Assembly (NCBI RefSeq): GCF_958979055.1
Contig: NC_084899.1
Coordinates: 1,252,501 to 1,316,500, forward strand
DNA: 64,000 bases
Direction of reading: 5' to 3'
From: Alnus glutinosa
Lineage: Eukaryota; Streptophyta; Magnoliopsida; Fagales; Betulaceae
Numbering within the stretch: the first letter of the stretch is position 1; every line of letters begins with the position of its first letter. Positions 45,567-58,357 of this stretch are shown here, one piece after another. The notes below the pieces were generated by a model that was given only the letters and a program-made list of their open reading frames with translations, made no database searches and was not told the origin of the DNA. Both the position numbers and the translations under genes were made by a program.

Positions 45567-47664
45567 ATTTTTTTTTTTTTGAAATGATCTTGTATTCAAA
45601 AAAATCAATCAAGAATACATCTCAGCATTCACAAGATCCAACAAAACAGAAGGGAAAGAACCAAGCCAAACTCGATTCTGCAACTGCGAAATTGCCATCT
45701 TAGCTAAGAAGTGGGCAATCTTGTTTCCTTCACGCCGAACATGCTTAATAGTCCACCGATCAAAGTATTTCAGCAGTACACGAGTCTCAGCTATGAGGTT
45801 AGTGGCAATACCCTCATCAACAGCAGCTTGATTCAAGGCAGAGACAACCCCCACAGCATCTCCCTCAATAACCACCCACTTGAAACCCAATGAAATCCCG
45901 AACTCAACACACAATTTAGCTCCAAAGGCCTCAGCCACCAGGGGATTAGAAATATAACGGTGGCAAGAGCACTTAGTCGCAACCACCTTTCCATTAGAGT
46001 CACGAGAAACAATGCCCACACCCATCCACTTCTGGTTTCTATCCAAGGCAGCATCCCAATTCAGTTTGAGAAAACCATGAGGAGGCTTAAGCCAATGAAC
46101 TGGAGAAGAAATAGGAATAGGAGAAGAGAAAAGATCCATTGAATCAAGAGCCTTTCTGTACTCCTCCAAAGCCTCCTTAGCACTTTTGATTAAAAAGCTA
46201 GTTTGTGTGACTAGGCCATCAAAAACGAACCTGTTCCGACTAAACCAAATTCTTTGGGCAACCATGGCAACAAACTCAAGCTCCTCCCTCTCCAACCTCC
46301 CTTTCAATAAGTCAAAAAGAGCCAGGAAATCTGTAACATCCGAGGCACATTTTTGAATCCGGGGAGAACATTCTGACCAAACATTTTTAGCTACCCCACA
46401 AAGCCACACAGCATGGATACTTGATTCTACTTCAATGCCACAGAACGGACAGAGTGGATTGTCTACGATCCGTCTCTTCCATAATTTTTCTTTGGTAGGG
46501 AGAATGTCATTACAGACGCGCCAAAGAAATAACTGCACCGATCTGGGAATCTTAAGCTGCCATAGGAGCTTCCAACATTCTCTGGAAGAAGAAAAGGAAG
46601 AAGAACATCCCTGGTCCCTGGCTAATCGTTCAGTTTCGAGATTATAAGCACTTCGAACCGAGAATAGGCCATTGTTAGTTCCTGCCCACACCAGCCTGTC
46701 CCTCATGTATCTGGGGCTAATAGGAATATTACAAATTTGCTCCACTACTTCTGCCGGAAATGTTTGTTCAATTAGAGGAATATTCCACCAATTTAACTCA
46801 AAATCTATCAATTCACAAACCCTAGCTTCCCCATTCAATCTCTGCACTTGTGCCTGGATCTTATGAGTTTGTGTAGAAGGGATCCATTTGTCTTCAAAAA
46901 TCTTGATACTCGATCCATCACCAACTCTCCAAATGATGCCCTCACTAAGCACCGGTTTTGCTCCACAAAGACTCCTCCACACATAAGAAGGGCAATATCC
47001 CAAAGAGGAGCCCAGAAAATCCCCTGAAGGGAAGTATTTCTCTTGAAAAATTCTACTAACCAAGGCTTCTGGGTGTTTTAAGAGTCTCCAACCCTGTTTA
47101 GCTAATAGGGCAGTGTTAAAGTTGACCAGGTCCCTATAGCCTAAGCCTCCCTCCAGCTTATTTCGCCCTAAACCACTCCATGCCATCCAGGCCACTTTAG
47201 ATCCATTCTCCTTATTCCCCCACCAGAATCTGCCCAACATAGAATTAATATCTCGACATAGGGTTTTGGGGAGTCTAAAGACACTCATAGTATACGTAGG
47301 CATAGCTTGAAGGACAGATTTAATCAAAATCTCTTTACCCGCATGAGACAAGAATTTCTCTTTCCACCCGTTCATACGTTTCCAAATCCTTTCCTTAATG
47401 ACATTAAAAGTGGCTATCCTCGATCTACCTATGAGGGCTGGAAGACCAAGGTATCTTTCGAATTGGGAAGTACAACTATAACCCGTGCCCTGAATAATAG
47501 AGTTCCTAACTGCTTCCTTAGTATTTCGACTAAAGAAAACAGCAGTTTTCTCCCGGTTGATCTGCTGTCCCGATGCCTCCTCATATCTACGAAGTAGAGT
47601 AAGAATATAGCCCCACTCAGAAAGGTTAGCACGACAAAACAAGAGGCAATCATCCGCAAATAGG
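45567..47664 (-). mobile_element. 5'-truncated LINE (L1-type)
   Basis: A direct repeat CATCTCCTTTTATTT flanks the insertion (45552-45566 and 47665-47679), and a poly-A tail (T-run at ~45568-45580 on plus) is at the 3' end. About 2.1 kb is left of the element. The minus-strand frame (45609 to 47664) opens at the FADD catalytic box of the reverse transcriptase, then runs through the thumb/connection (YLGLPALIGRSR, GWKEKFLSHAGKEILIKSV), a zf-RVT region (CWKLLWQLKIPRSVQLFLWR...CPFCG) and an RNase H-like domain (LNWDAA, EGDA, HVRREGNKIAHFLA) to a stop. The frame is uninterrupted over ~680 codons, but the upstream endonuclease and reverse transcriptase palm are missing, so it is dead on arrival. 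It apparently inserted recently. Confidence 0.92.
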
Positions 47665-47679
47665 CATCTCCTTTTATTT

Positions 47680-48900
47680 TGGTGCATAATCAACACGCCT
47701 TAATTAATTTCCTTTTTTTATTATTCGATGCATTTCCCACATATTCTTTTAGTTTTTTTTTTTTTTTAATAACACATATTCTTTGAGTTAAAAGTGATCA
47801 GCTAAGTCAACCCATGGGCCATGATCATAATTATGGGATTTTTTATAAACCCATATGCTTTTAGGGTCATGATTATTGGCTTTGATTATTAATGTGTTTT
47901 ATAGGGTATTTTTTTCATTTTATTTTTTTTTAAAAAAAATTATTATTATTTTGATGTGATATAAAAGTGAAAAAATGTTTTGTGGTTATTTTGTATTTTG
48001 GATTGTTTGTTAATATTTTGATTTAAAAATAATAATAAAACAAAAAGAAGAGGGAAAAAGCATTAACAAGTAAATCCTGTATTATTTAGTTAAGAAATTG
48101 ACTTAAATTTTTCAATGAAATTGTTTCCCAATCATGATGATGTACTTGTGTTGCCATGGGTGCGCTTTTTTATATGAAAAATAAGTGGTAATACATACAC
48201 ACTTCCTCTCTCTTTTTTTCAAGAAAAACATTTTTGGGTATTACAACGTTTACTACAGACTGATGCATCAATCCAAATTTTATGAAAATTAGTGACACCG
48301 ACACGCGAACTGTCGTGTAGTAATTTATATTTAAGTGGTTAACGTGATAAATGTCACATGAATTATCACGTCAATTTATAAATATGATAAGTGTTATATG
48401 AATTATCACGTGACAGTCTACATTGTAATAAATCTCAAGAATAGTTTGAAAAAGCTTTTTTTCAATTTTCCCACCCAAATTTTAAATTTTACTTCAATGT
48501 AGATGCTTCCAAGTATATTTTTTGTCTTCCAATTGTCTGCATTATATATTTGAAGCAAAATTGAAATGAAATACTGACAAAGCATTAGCTAACAATGGCA
48601 CATGATATAAAGGAGAGATGCTTACATGGATTTTGATGTTCATTGTTTGGATGTGAATTGTTGTTGCCACAGACTGAAAAATGGCCCACTCTCAATATTC
48701 AAATGACGCGCCATCCTGTTGGTCAATGGTCAAAGCATAGCGCCAATCTCTCCACGTTTATTGAAAAATTAACTCAGAGAATTTGTCTTTCATCTTAAAA
48801 GTGGTCTTAGGCTCTTAGCCATATATATTCCTTTATAATATACTTTCAAGAAGCATCTAAAATTAGAATAAAATGCTTCTCTTTATAACAAACATTCTTT
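47680..48900. other. Intergenic, no gene seen
   Basis: AT-rich sequence with T-runs; one 'gatgtgatataaaagtgaaaaa' patch (47953-47975) resembles the MITE interior at 17305-17609. Three copies of 'tgaattatcacgt' or similar lie at 48340-48420. No coding signal is visible. Confidence 0.4.
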
Positions 48901-49755
48901 TTTATATGTCTTATATATATATCAAGAGTTAAAACAGGATGTTAATCTCTTGAAAATTGAGCACAAACTTAAGTCAGTCACTAGCAGTCCTAATGATAGC
49001 AAAGCTGAACCTGAGCCTAAGCCTGAAGACACCTCACAATTTGAGTTATTTGTAGTTGTATTGATTGATACAGGTGCAGATCTGAATTATATACAAGAAT
49101 GACTAGTTCCTACGAAGTATTATAGTAAGGACAAAAGGAACTTTGCTTTCTGCTAATGGCAGGAAGATGCAAATTACTTTTGAGATAAGTAAAGCCTATG
49201 TGTGTCAAGACAATGTTTGTTTCAAAACATCATTTGTCTTAGTTAAGAATATGACTGACAGTCATATTAGGTTTGCTTTTCATTACTCTGTTGTATCCTT
49301 TTACAACAGACCATGATGATTTAATTACTTATCTCATGGATGAAAAAGTTAAGTTTAAATTCCTGGCAAAACCAGAACTAAGTCAATTGAATGCTTACAA
49401 AAATACTTCAAGCTCTAAGTCTGTTAACCTAATCAAATCAAAAGCCCATCAGATTGAGTTTTTACAATAAGAGATTAAAGTTAAAAGAATTGAATAACAA
49501 TTAAGTCAAAAGGTCATTCAACAAAAGATTCAACTCTTTGAAAACAGGATCAAAAGCGAAGTATGTTATGATCTCCCTATTGCCTTTTGGCATAGGAAGA
49601 AGCACACGGTAAGCCTTCCTTATGTCAAAGATTTTGACGAATGAAAAATCATCACTAAGGCCAGACCCATTCAGATGAATCAAGAGACTATGGAATTCTG
49701 TCGTAACGAAATAGAAGATCTATTACGTAAAGGCATAATCCGTAACATGTGGGAT
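48900..49755 (+). pseudogene. Endogenous caulimovirid (pararetrovirus) polyprotein remnant
   Basis: A decayed plus-strand coding stretch is visible. An aspartic-protease active-site motif (DTGAD) is encoded at 49067-49081, followed by protease-like sequence. An open frame at 49273-49470 continues it, and the start of a reverse-transcriptase domain is recognisable up to ~49750 before similarity stops. In-frame stops and frameshifts interrupt it several times (for example shortly after the protease motif and at 49468-49470). No movement-protein or coat-protein part and no complete reverse transcriptase is present. The order protease then reverse transcriptase and the residue pattern resemble Caulimoviridae more than Ty3/gypsy elements; that choice is from family knowledge and only moderately sure. 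It is a non-functional relic. Confidence 0.55.
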
Positions 49756-49865
49756 GTCATGTGACGGTCAATCTGACACTCATTTTTATAAAATGCAGAA
49801 TGTCATGTAAGTGTTAAATAAATTATAATAAATGTTATAGTGTCCTAAGAAAGGGCAAATATAAC

Positions 49866-50626
49866 TAGGGGTGTGCAAAGCCCGCAAACCCAACCCCGCA
49901 GAATCACGGATTTTCATTTTTTTTTTTTTTTTGCGATTTAGGGGCCAAAATTGATATACCCATGCAGGACGAGGCGGGTTGCATGTTGAAGTTTTTTAAA
50001 AAATTGGGTCTCCACCCCACACCATAGCCCTAATTTTTTTTTTTTTTTTTTAAAAAAAAATACAAAACCCTAAGGTCCCTAACCCCACTTAACCCTAACC
50101 ACCGCACTACCCCTCTTCATTTTTTCATTTCTTCGCCTCTTGAATCTCTTTGCCGCTCTGCCTTTTCGCCTCTCTATCTTCTTTAATCTTCACCAAAAGG
50201 TTAAACTGAATCACGGAATCTTGTTTGGATTTGCATTTGCAAGTATTCTATGCTTTTTCTATTTTTGAGATGAGTTTTGAATGGGTTTTTAAGATGGGAC
50301 TTTGGTGATTGATCAGAATATTTTTACTTGACTTTGATTTGTTTGTGCTGATTGATTAGTTTGGTTGGTAGTTTTTTCCTGGTATGGTTACTTCGAGTAT
50401 ATGGGTTTCTCATATTTTGTTTAAATTTAGTTTGGTGGCTGAGAAAAATTGAAAAGAACAATAGAGACAAATAAAAATTGGGAAAACCCCGCATGTTCCT
50501 ACCCCGCACCACATGAATTTTGCCTTTCTTGTACGATTCGCGAGTGCGTTTTCCTCCGTCTGCAGGGATGCTAGGCAGGGCCAAAATAGGCAAAAAAAAT
50601 CGCCTCCCGTCCCGTGCTCACCCCTA
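49866..50626. mobile_element. hAT-like non-autonomous element
   Basis: The left end is TAGGGGTGTGCAAAGCCCGC, the right end (reverse-complemented) is TTAGGGGTGAGCACGGGACG. An imperfect 8-base duplication (aatataac / aatataag) flanks it. The interior has poly-T runs, 'cgcctct' pyrimidine-rich 5'-UTR-like sequence (50100-50200) and no transposase. The TAGGGGTG terminus is common in plant hAT elements. Confidence 0.6.
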
Positions 50627-50878
50627 AATATAAGGGCAAGAGGAGGCAAACGCCCCTTTTGGCAATAGCTTAACATTTTTATATATGGATGGTTAATATG
50701 CCTACTTGTTATGTTGCCCGCCCTATCAAAGAAAAGTTGCTCCTAAATCCGTATTGGTAATTACTTATTAGAGTCAAATAGCAATAAAAGCTGCATTCTT
50801 ATCGTGTAGGGCTTGTAGTATACATTTCCCACGAATCTCAACATGATAGGCTAATAGCAATAAAAGCTACCCCACTAA

Positions 50879-51371
50879 GCATTCCTAGTAGCCTCACCAA
50901 GTTAGTTTTTTAGTTATTTTGGTGAGTCAATTTGATGAAAATCCTGAAAAATCACTCATAGCAGCCTCACCATTTTAACCAAAAAAATTTGATGACTAAA
51001 ATTACTAACCAAATTAGATGAGGCATTTTCACTCAACAACTCACTCACCAAATGTTGTTTCACTTTTCTCTCTCATATGATTAGCACATTTTTTTGCTTT
51101 TTTTTCTCTCATTTTCTTCTCCCATCTCCCATCTCTCACACGATAATGTCCTTATTTTATGGATATAAATGATTTTTTGTAAAAAGATTATATAGAGAAA
51201 AAAAAAATAAAAAAATATGAAAAAAATTATTATTTAAATAGAATAGTGAATATTGACTAGTTAAAATGGTGAGGCTGCTTGGGGAATTTTAATAAAGTGG
51301 CTCATAAGAATAGAAAAAAGTGATTTTTAATTATTTTGGTGAGTAAAATTTGGTGAGGCTACTAAGAATGC
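50879..51371. mobile_element. Tourist-like MITE
   Basis: Inverted ends: left GCATTCCTAGTAGCCTCACC, right (reverse-complemented) GCATTCTTAGTAGCCTCACC. TAA lies directly outside both (50876-50878, 51372-51374), the target duplication typical of PIF/Harbinger MITEs. A second, internal pair of the same GCCTCACCA / TGGTGAGGC motifs is found at ~50973 and 51268. It is 493 bp and non-coding. Confidence 0.7.
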
Positions 51372-51884
51372 TAACATAATTGTAAAATATTGGTAAAAGG
51401 CTAAAAAAAAAAGGGGGGGAGGGGGCAAATAGCAATAAAAGTTTCCCAAAAACCATTACATATAATTAAAATAATATTTTTGGGGACTCAATTGAAAGTT
51501 TACACGTAGGAAAGTTAAAATAGTTGGCTCGTTCAGGTGTGTAACTTTTGAAAAATTATAAATATTGAGAGAATTTAATTTTTAAAATTATATTTAGATG
51601 ATTTAAAATTTGAAACAAAATTAAAAAAAGTTCAATAAAATCTGAATAAAATTTGATATTTAAAAAATATTTGAAAATTAACAAATCACCCAATCATGCC
51701 ATAAGGATCTAAGTTTCAGGATTAGTCATCTACAATTTCAAAAATAAATTTTAATTTTTCAAATTATATGAATTCAAGTCGTTTTTTACATTGAATAGTG
51801 TAAAAAATGTTATATATTAAAGATATGACATATAATCGAGGCAACAAAAAAAATAATAATTTCAAAAGGCTTTTTTTTCACTTT

Positions 51885-52045
51885 TGAGAAATACTATTTA
51901 GTAGACTACTATATGACTGACAGTGAAAATTAACTATTAATTTTTATTTTATACAAGCCCATTTCGATCAAAAGATTAATTTTAATTATCACGTCATTTC
52001 AATCGTATGGTAGTCACATAAAAAATACTAAATAACATTACTCTT
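51885..52045. mobile_element. Small MITE
   Basis: Inverted ends 'aatactatttagtagactac' and (reverse-complemented) 'AATGTTATTTAGTATTTTTT...GTGACTACCATACGATTG', ~160 bp, AT-rich, non-coding. The family is not assigned. Confidence 0.45.
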
Positions 52046-52897
52046 TTAATTATTATTTGAATAACTCGTGTATAGCTCATGTGGGAATAGGAATATGCTC
52101 CTATCAATTTCAAAGACAATCTATTTCGTGTATTCTCTTTTTACATTTTTATGGATAATATTATTCCTTCAACAATATTAATTAGATCTCCTCCGGTTCC
52201 AATAGAGGATTCAAATGTATTTATGTTTTGGTCATAATTTAAAGTAAATGTATAATAATATAATTATATATATATATATAATCAAGTCTTTTTAAAAGAA
52301 ATTAATTTATCCCCCTTGAAGCGCGTAAGATCCCCTGCGGCACCGTATAATCTCTCTTACTTAAGGTACCAATCATTTCGTGACACGTACAAAGACAAAA
52401 ACACCAGAGAGTGCTATTGTGCTGCTCTCTCCGCAATCGCGGCCCACGCGTAAGGCCTACGTGGCGTATATCCCACGCATGAACACTGATGATTTGGTGT
52501 AACTTTCCCGAATTGCCCACATTATCGATAAAAGAAAGGAATGCTGCTAATTATTCATTTGTCATTTTTTATCTTTCATGCTTTTAAAATCATCATTAAA
52601 TTAAAATTTAATAATAATTTATCTTAAATTTAATAGTAATTTTAAGAGCTACATTAATTTTGAAAGAATAAAAAAAAGATAAAAAGATGATATATAGAAT
52701 TACTCATAAAAATAATAATAATAATAATAATAATTAACAATTTCCAAATTAGAAATGTATATATTAACACAGTTCAAAAAGATATTTTATCCGTGGAAGA
52801 ACAAAATTCATTCTCTTTCCCAATAAATCTGTCTCCATATAACACAGCAAGCACAACCCACTCTTTGTCTCTGTGATACGGTTTTTGCGTAGCAAAA
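52046..52897. other. GPC1-like gene upstream region
   Basis: AT-rich sequence, then a GC-richer block (52310-52510) containing CACGTAC, CCACGCGT and TACGTGGC-type ACGT-core motifs that could be promoter elements. An (ATA)n tract lies at 52708-52732. The 5' UTR leads into the ATG at 52898. Confidence 0.5.
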
Positions 52898-54096
52898 ATG
52901 TCGAGCAGCGAAGAGCCTGTGGAGGACATGAATGAGGATTCGTTTCAGAAGGTGAATCAGAGGTTTAAGGATCGGTCTAAGGTAATTGGTTAATCTGTGA
53001 AATGAGAAATCTACTGGTTTTGAATCGTGGGTTGTGTGTTTTATTGGTTTTTTTTTGCGATCTGGGTCTGTTTGGTTTTGTAGAAAGTGGCTCAAACCAA
53101 GGAGATGTTGTCGAAACAAGCGGTTCAGACGAAAGAGATCCTTTCCAAACAGGCCGTTAAGATTGCCAAACAGGCCGAGGAACACGAAAGGTTCATTAAC
53201 AAGGTGGTCTTTCCGTTTCTAAGATAAATAATTTGATGGGGTTGATTCATTGATGTCACTGTGTCTATTATGTTTCCGTCATTGATGTTGCGAATCTTGC
53301 GATGTACATAAACTACGTTTAATCATTTTGGCGTGTTAATATTTAAATTGGATGTCACTATGATTTGCGTTTTGATCTCTAGGTGACTCATCTTTTGGGA
53401 GTTCTCGGGTTTGGCGGGTTTTGCTTTCTGTTGGGAGCGAGTGAGTATAGTTGTTTGATTGATAGAATTCACTACTACAATTGCTGTTGAGAACCTTATT
53501 TTGATTTTTTTGATTTTTTTTTGTTTGTTAATTCTTCTTCATCAGGACCCCAAGCTATTCGCTACGTATATTGCTTGTTTTATGTAATCTTTGTTCCTCT
53601 CCGGTGGATATACTATCGGTTCAAGAAATGGCATTACTATCTTTTGGTAAGCTTTTTACCATATCTTAAGAATTTGTTGTATTACTTAAGTGTATGTATT
53701 CATTTTTTTATTGATTTGTAAAGCTTAATTGGCTCTTTAGGCAATGGAATTTTGAGTTCTGGTGGTGACAAATTTCTATCATATTGTTACTACAAGTTGA
53801 CCTATGGGTCATTTCTATTAAATATTATTAGTGCAAGCTGGGGGGTTGGAACCAATTTGGGACTGGACTAGAATAATTTTAATTTAAGTGATATATTTGT
53901 GTGCAATCATGAGATTGCACCCATGATTTGTACATAGTTCAAATTGAAGGTCTGCTGCAAGGGTGATGAGAAGACCAACAAAGATTCGGGTTGAGGTACT
54001 GGGAAAAGAATTCTTGGCATAACATTTAACAAAGAGAGTAAGGCTACATATTACACGCCCATTCCACTGAGCTAATGTAGCAGTGCCATCAACCCT

Positions 54097-54156
<60 letters not shown>

Positions 54157-57100
54157 CAAGGGCTAATGGGAATTGTCAAGTCAGCCCAATGGGATGGGGG
54201 TGTGATGGATGTGTTGTATGTAGCATTACTCTTAAGAAAAAAAGTGCAGAATAACTGAATTTGTTTTTTCTTTTCTTTCATTTTCCCATTGTTTGTATTG
54301 TTTCTTAACTTCGTAGTGGAACTGAAAACCATATAAGAAGTTAGAAAGAGGATAGGAAAAGGGGTGGTAATTTGTGAGGGGATTTTGAATAAGATTTTGG
54401 TGTAGGGGAACTTCCAAATCTCTTTGTATATCCGTTTTACATTAGTTAGCCACTTCATAATTTTAGTTTTGCCCCATTAATCCAAAGCTTCTAGAGATCA
54501 TCTTATATACTCATTAAGATCTCAAAATTTTGGATTGCTATACATACATGCATACAAATTTCATTGTTGAAGTACCCTAAGATGAAAAATGAGGAAGTTG
54601 CTTAATTTTTCTTGTCTCTCAGGATTTTTGCTACTATGCCAATACAATCTTCTTGGTCGACCTTCTTTTGTATCCAAGGAATGAAAAGCTTTTTATGGTT
54701 TGTTTCTCGTTTGCTGAGGTGAGTGTGTAATCCGGGGGTACTCTGCACCTTTATTGGAAATTGATTTACTTGTCCACTTTTGTCTCATTTGGATGGTACT
54801 GCAGGGGCCGTTAGCATGGGCATTGATTGTTTGGCGCTGTAGCTTGGTTTTCAGTTCTCTTGACAAAAGTGTTAGTGTCCTTATACATCTTTTACCCGGT
54901 AAGTTGGACCTTCTTTGTTTAAGTGGCCTTCTTTATACGGTGCCTTTAAACAAAATGGTCTATTGATTTTCAAGTAAATTTTTTTTTTTGATAAGTAATT
55001 GCAATTATATAAAAAAACGCAAAAAAGGTGCAACTCTTATACACGGGAAGTATACAAGAGAATCCCTAACAGGGACGAACAGAGAATAAATTTGAAAATT
55101 CTACATAAGTAAAAGCACTCAAACTAAGATGGGGCGCTATCCAAAAATATAAAGTATTGAGCAACCGCTTCCGTAGCTCCACCATGGATGTCTCTATATC
55201 TTCAAACAGCCAAGCATTCCGCTCCCTCCAAATACACCACAGCAAGTATAAAGGAGCTAACCGCCAAGCCTTTATAGCATGACCACCCCCAAGCGCCGCC
55301 CCCAAACTATTTAGCAACTCCAACATCGTACGTGGCATAACCCACTCAACCCCAAATAAAATAAGGACGTAGCTCCAAAGAGCCTGGGCGACCTCGCAGT
55401 GAAGCAACAAGTGATCAATAGACTCCCCACTCTTCTTACATAAACAACACCACTCAATTACTATCACCTTCCTCTTACGCAAGTTATCATGCGTCAATAT
55501 TTTGCCCAAAGTAGTTGACCAAACGAAGAAGGCCACCCTTGTTGGAGCCTTAACACGCCAAATATTCTTCTAAGGGAAATACGGGACAAATGGGCCATCT
55601 TTCCTAATAAGCTCTTTGTAGAAGGATCTCACCTCAAATAAACATTTTTTAGAGGGATTCCACACTAACCTGTCACCCTCCCCATGTCGAGCCGAACTGT
55701 AGTATAGACAATCGAAGAAAGAAAGGACCATATCCAACTCCCAATCTTGGATTTGTCGCGTGAAGAGAACATTCCACTGAGTAGCACCATTATGTACCAC
55801 CAAATTATCTTCTACCGTCGCGTCTTTATTCCTTGTTATACTAAAAAGAGCTGGAAAGCATTGCTTTAAGGATCTATCCCCACACCACCAATCTTGCCAA
55901 AAACTAATATTTGATCCATTCCCCAGTTCAAAACAAACAAAATTACGAAATTCCTCCCACCCCCTCCTTATATGTTTCCATACACCTACTCCAAATGAAC
56001 CCGAAGCCTCTTTCGAACACCACCCCCCCTTTAAACTCTCAAATTTGGCATCAATCACCAAACGCCATAAAGCCTCTCTCTCCCTACCATATCTCCACAA
56101 CCACTTACCCAAAAGAGCTCGATTGAACTGGATGAAATTGTGAACTCCCAACCCACCTGTATGCAAAGGTGTGCAAATCTTGTTCCAATTAACTAGATGA
56201 AATTTGGTCTTGTCACCAATGCCACCCCAAAGAAAATCCTTTCGAATTTTATCAAGACGATTAGCCACCCTCACTGGAATAGGAAACAATGATAAATAAT
56301 ACTTGGGGATGTTGAAGAGCGTACTATTAATAAGAGTCAACCGGGCACCCTTCGACAAATACATCCACTTCCAACCCGCCAACCTCCTTTCCATTTTCTC
56401 AATAACACCATTCCAAATAGAGGTGGACTTATAAGAAGCATCTAACGGCAAACCCAAATAAGTCATAGGCAAAGAAGCAACCCGACATCCAAAAAGATTA
56501 GCCAGCCTTTCGACATCCTCTACTCCACCATTAGGAACAACTTCTGATTTTCCTAAATTAATTCTCAACCCAGAAACTGCCTCAATTTACCGTATTAATC
56601 TATATATATAGTCACATTAGTAGCTATGCCTGGCCAGGTAGACAGTTAGAGAGACCTTCCATTATGATACTTCTAGAGTTCAATGGAGATCCCTGTCTGA
56701 TCATGGGTTACTTTTAGTCTAACCTGGGAAAAACCTACTGTGCCACAATATCAGCCAGAACACTAATGGAGAAAAAATTAAAAAAGAAACGTTTCTTGTT
56801 TTCAGCTCGAAATTGAGACTGAAACTTGTTCCCTTTAAGGAATCTATGTAATTGTCAATATAGGAAACCCTATTATCCGGCGGTCAGGGACTTCAACTTC
56901 AAATACAGCCACCTACAGCTAGTGTACTGTAGAAGTACATCCCTTGTGGTGTATTATTAGTAAGTACTAAGATGCCTAATGCGATACTTTCTTTTCAGGT
57001 CTAGTTTTCTTTACCATTCGATGGTGGGATCCATTGACCTTCGCAGCCATGCACCCGGAAGGAACTTCTCAGAGAGTTTCTTGGCCGTATGTAGAAGACA

Positions 57101-57728
57101 AATCCCATCTTTGGACATGGCTGTTTGTGGTTCCGTTAATTGCGTATACCCTATGGCAGGTTCTCTATTTTCTCATTGTCGATGTCCTGCGTCGACAAAG
57201 GCTGTTAAGAGATCCTGAAGTCATGACTTCTTACAGGTAGTCAACTCTCCATCTCTGTCTCAAAGTATCCCGCCATTGATGTATGGTTAGAACTGTTTAC
57301 AAAGTTTAATTTGCTGCTTTCTTTTTGTTTGATAATATTTTGCACTCCCCTTCCCCAATTATTCTTCCATTCTACTGAGTTCTTGGTTTGGCAGGGAACT
57401 CTCAAAAAAAGCACAGAAAGCAAACAATCTTTGGTGGCGCTTAAGTGGTTTGCTTGGGGATCAAAATCGCTTGTTCATGTACATTCTGCTCCAAGCCATA
57501 TTTACTGTAGCAACCATGGCACTCGCTGTCCCCATCTTCTTGTCATATAGATTGCATGTGATTTTCCAAATTCTCAAGGTTTCTGCATCTGTATGGAATG
57601 GTGGAAGCTTTCTGCTAGAGGTAATGCCTAGGCAGGTGATTCTCAAGGAGCAGAAGAAATCTGAGTTGCAGCCAACACAACAGCACGATCAATCCTCAAA
57701 TGTGATGGAAAACCATGAATGCCAATAA
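52898..57728 (+). CDS. GPC1: Glycerophosphocholine acyltransferase 1-like (eight exons)
   Basis: Exons are 52898-52981, 53084-53203, 53383-53440, 53546-53646, 54623-54718, 54805-54898, 56999-57236 and 57395-57728; all introns are GT-AG and the joined frame gives 374 residues. The protein opens with an acidic and Lys/Gln-rich helical part ([20 protein letters not shown]) and then has about seven to eight hydrophobic segments ([86 protein letters not shown]). This matches the DUF2838 / GPC1 family, ER-type membrane enzymes that transfer an acyl chain from acyl-CoA to glycerophosphocholine to re-form lyso-PC. The 2.1 kb sixth intron contains a LINE fragment. A T-tract of 53 bases lies in intron 4. 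I see no defect in the coding exons. Confidence 0.92.
54100..54152. repeat. Poly-T tract in GPC1-like intron 4
   Basis: 53 consecutive T. It could be the tail of an old antisense retroposon, but no matching body is evident. Confidence 0.9.
54976..56590 (-). mobile_element. LINE fragment in GPC1-like intron 6
   Basis: Antisense to the host gene. A poly-A tail (T-run at 54978-54989, plus reading) preceded by TTATC on the element strand marks the 3' end. The coding part starts inside the reverse-transcriptase connection region ([47 protein letters not shown], [12 protein letters not shown]) and continues to a zf-RVT-type end ([20 protein letters not shown]...[18 protein letters not shown]...WRERNAW). 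The two halves (55570-56568 and 55066-55536) are one frame broken by a TAG at 55573-55575, where relatives have a Trp or other sense codon. The 5' boundary near 56580-56590 is approximate, and no target duplication was identified. Confidence 0.8.
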
Positions 57729-58175
57729 CTCTTCTAACTGAGACCGACAAGTCCTGACAGTTGAGTGATTTCCCAAGTAGTCACATAGACAAACCAGTCA
57801 TACTTGGTAGAACTTACTTTGTTAATAGTTTTTACGTGTGTTTTTAATAGTTCAATGCTAATGATTGGTTTGTTAAGTTGGATCCTGAGGATGTGAATAA
57901 TTTTCATTTGCTATATATGCACACCTTTACAGGGATTGGATTTTTGTACAACTCAGATTGGCATCTGATCATGGCAAGGCTTCGGGACAGTGCATCACTG
58001 TGTTAACTCTTACTTCCCTAATTTAAATTCTTCCATTTAGCAAGTTAGCAATGTTTTGGTTGTTTCTTCCCCTTTTTGGCCGTATGTCCTCAGATTTCCA
58101 ACCCGATAGTGGATTTCAAATCATCAAATTATCGCAAAGAGAAAGGTTATATACCGCACATATTTCACTACGTTG
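57729..58175. other. GPC1-like 3' UTR and intergenic
   Basis: AT-rich 3' flank with no gene. It ends at the MITE. Confidence 0.5.
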
Positions 58176-58177
58176 AC

Positions 58178-58355
58178 GTAGAGTAATGTTAGAAATTATA
58201 TTTTTTATTTTTTTGCTATCCCACAATATGAATATGGCAGCCTCAACCATCCTTTGAATTTTTTTTAACAAGGATTAATTCAATGGTTAGTTAAAACTTC
58301 CATATTAACATTGTGGAAATAGTTATAATATAAAAATGTGATTTCTAATATGACT
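58178..58355. mobile_element. Small MITE
   Basis: Inverted ends GAGTAATGTTAGAAATTATA and (reverse-complemented) GAGTCATATTAGAAATCACA, ~178 bp, non-coding, directly adjacent to the next TIR element. Confidence 0.6.
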
Positions 58356-58357
58356 CT

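Noticed and set aside
50040-50100. Telomere-like 'aaccctaa' words
   Set aside because: Only a few scattered copies inside a hAT-like element; not a tandem telomeric array.
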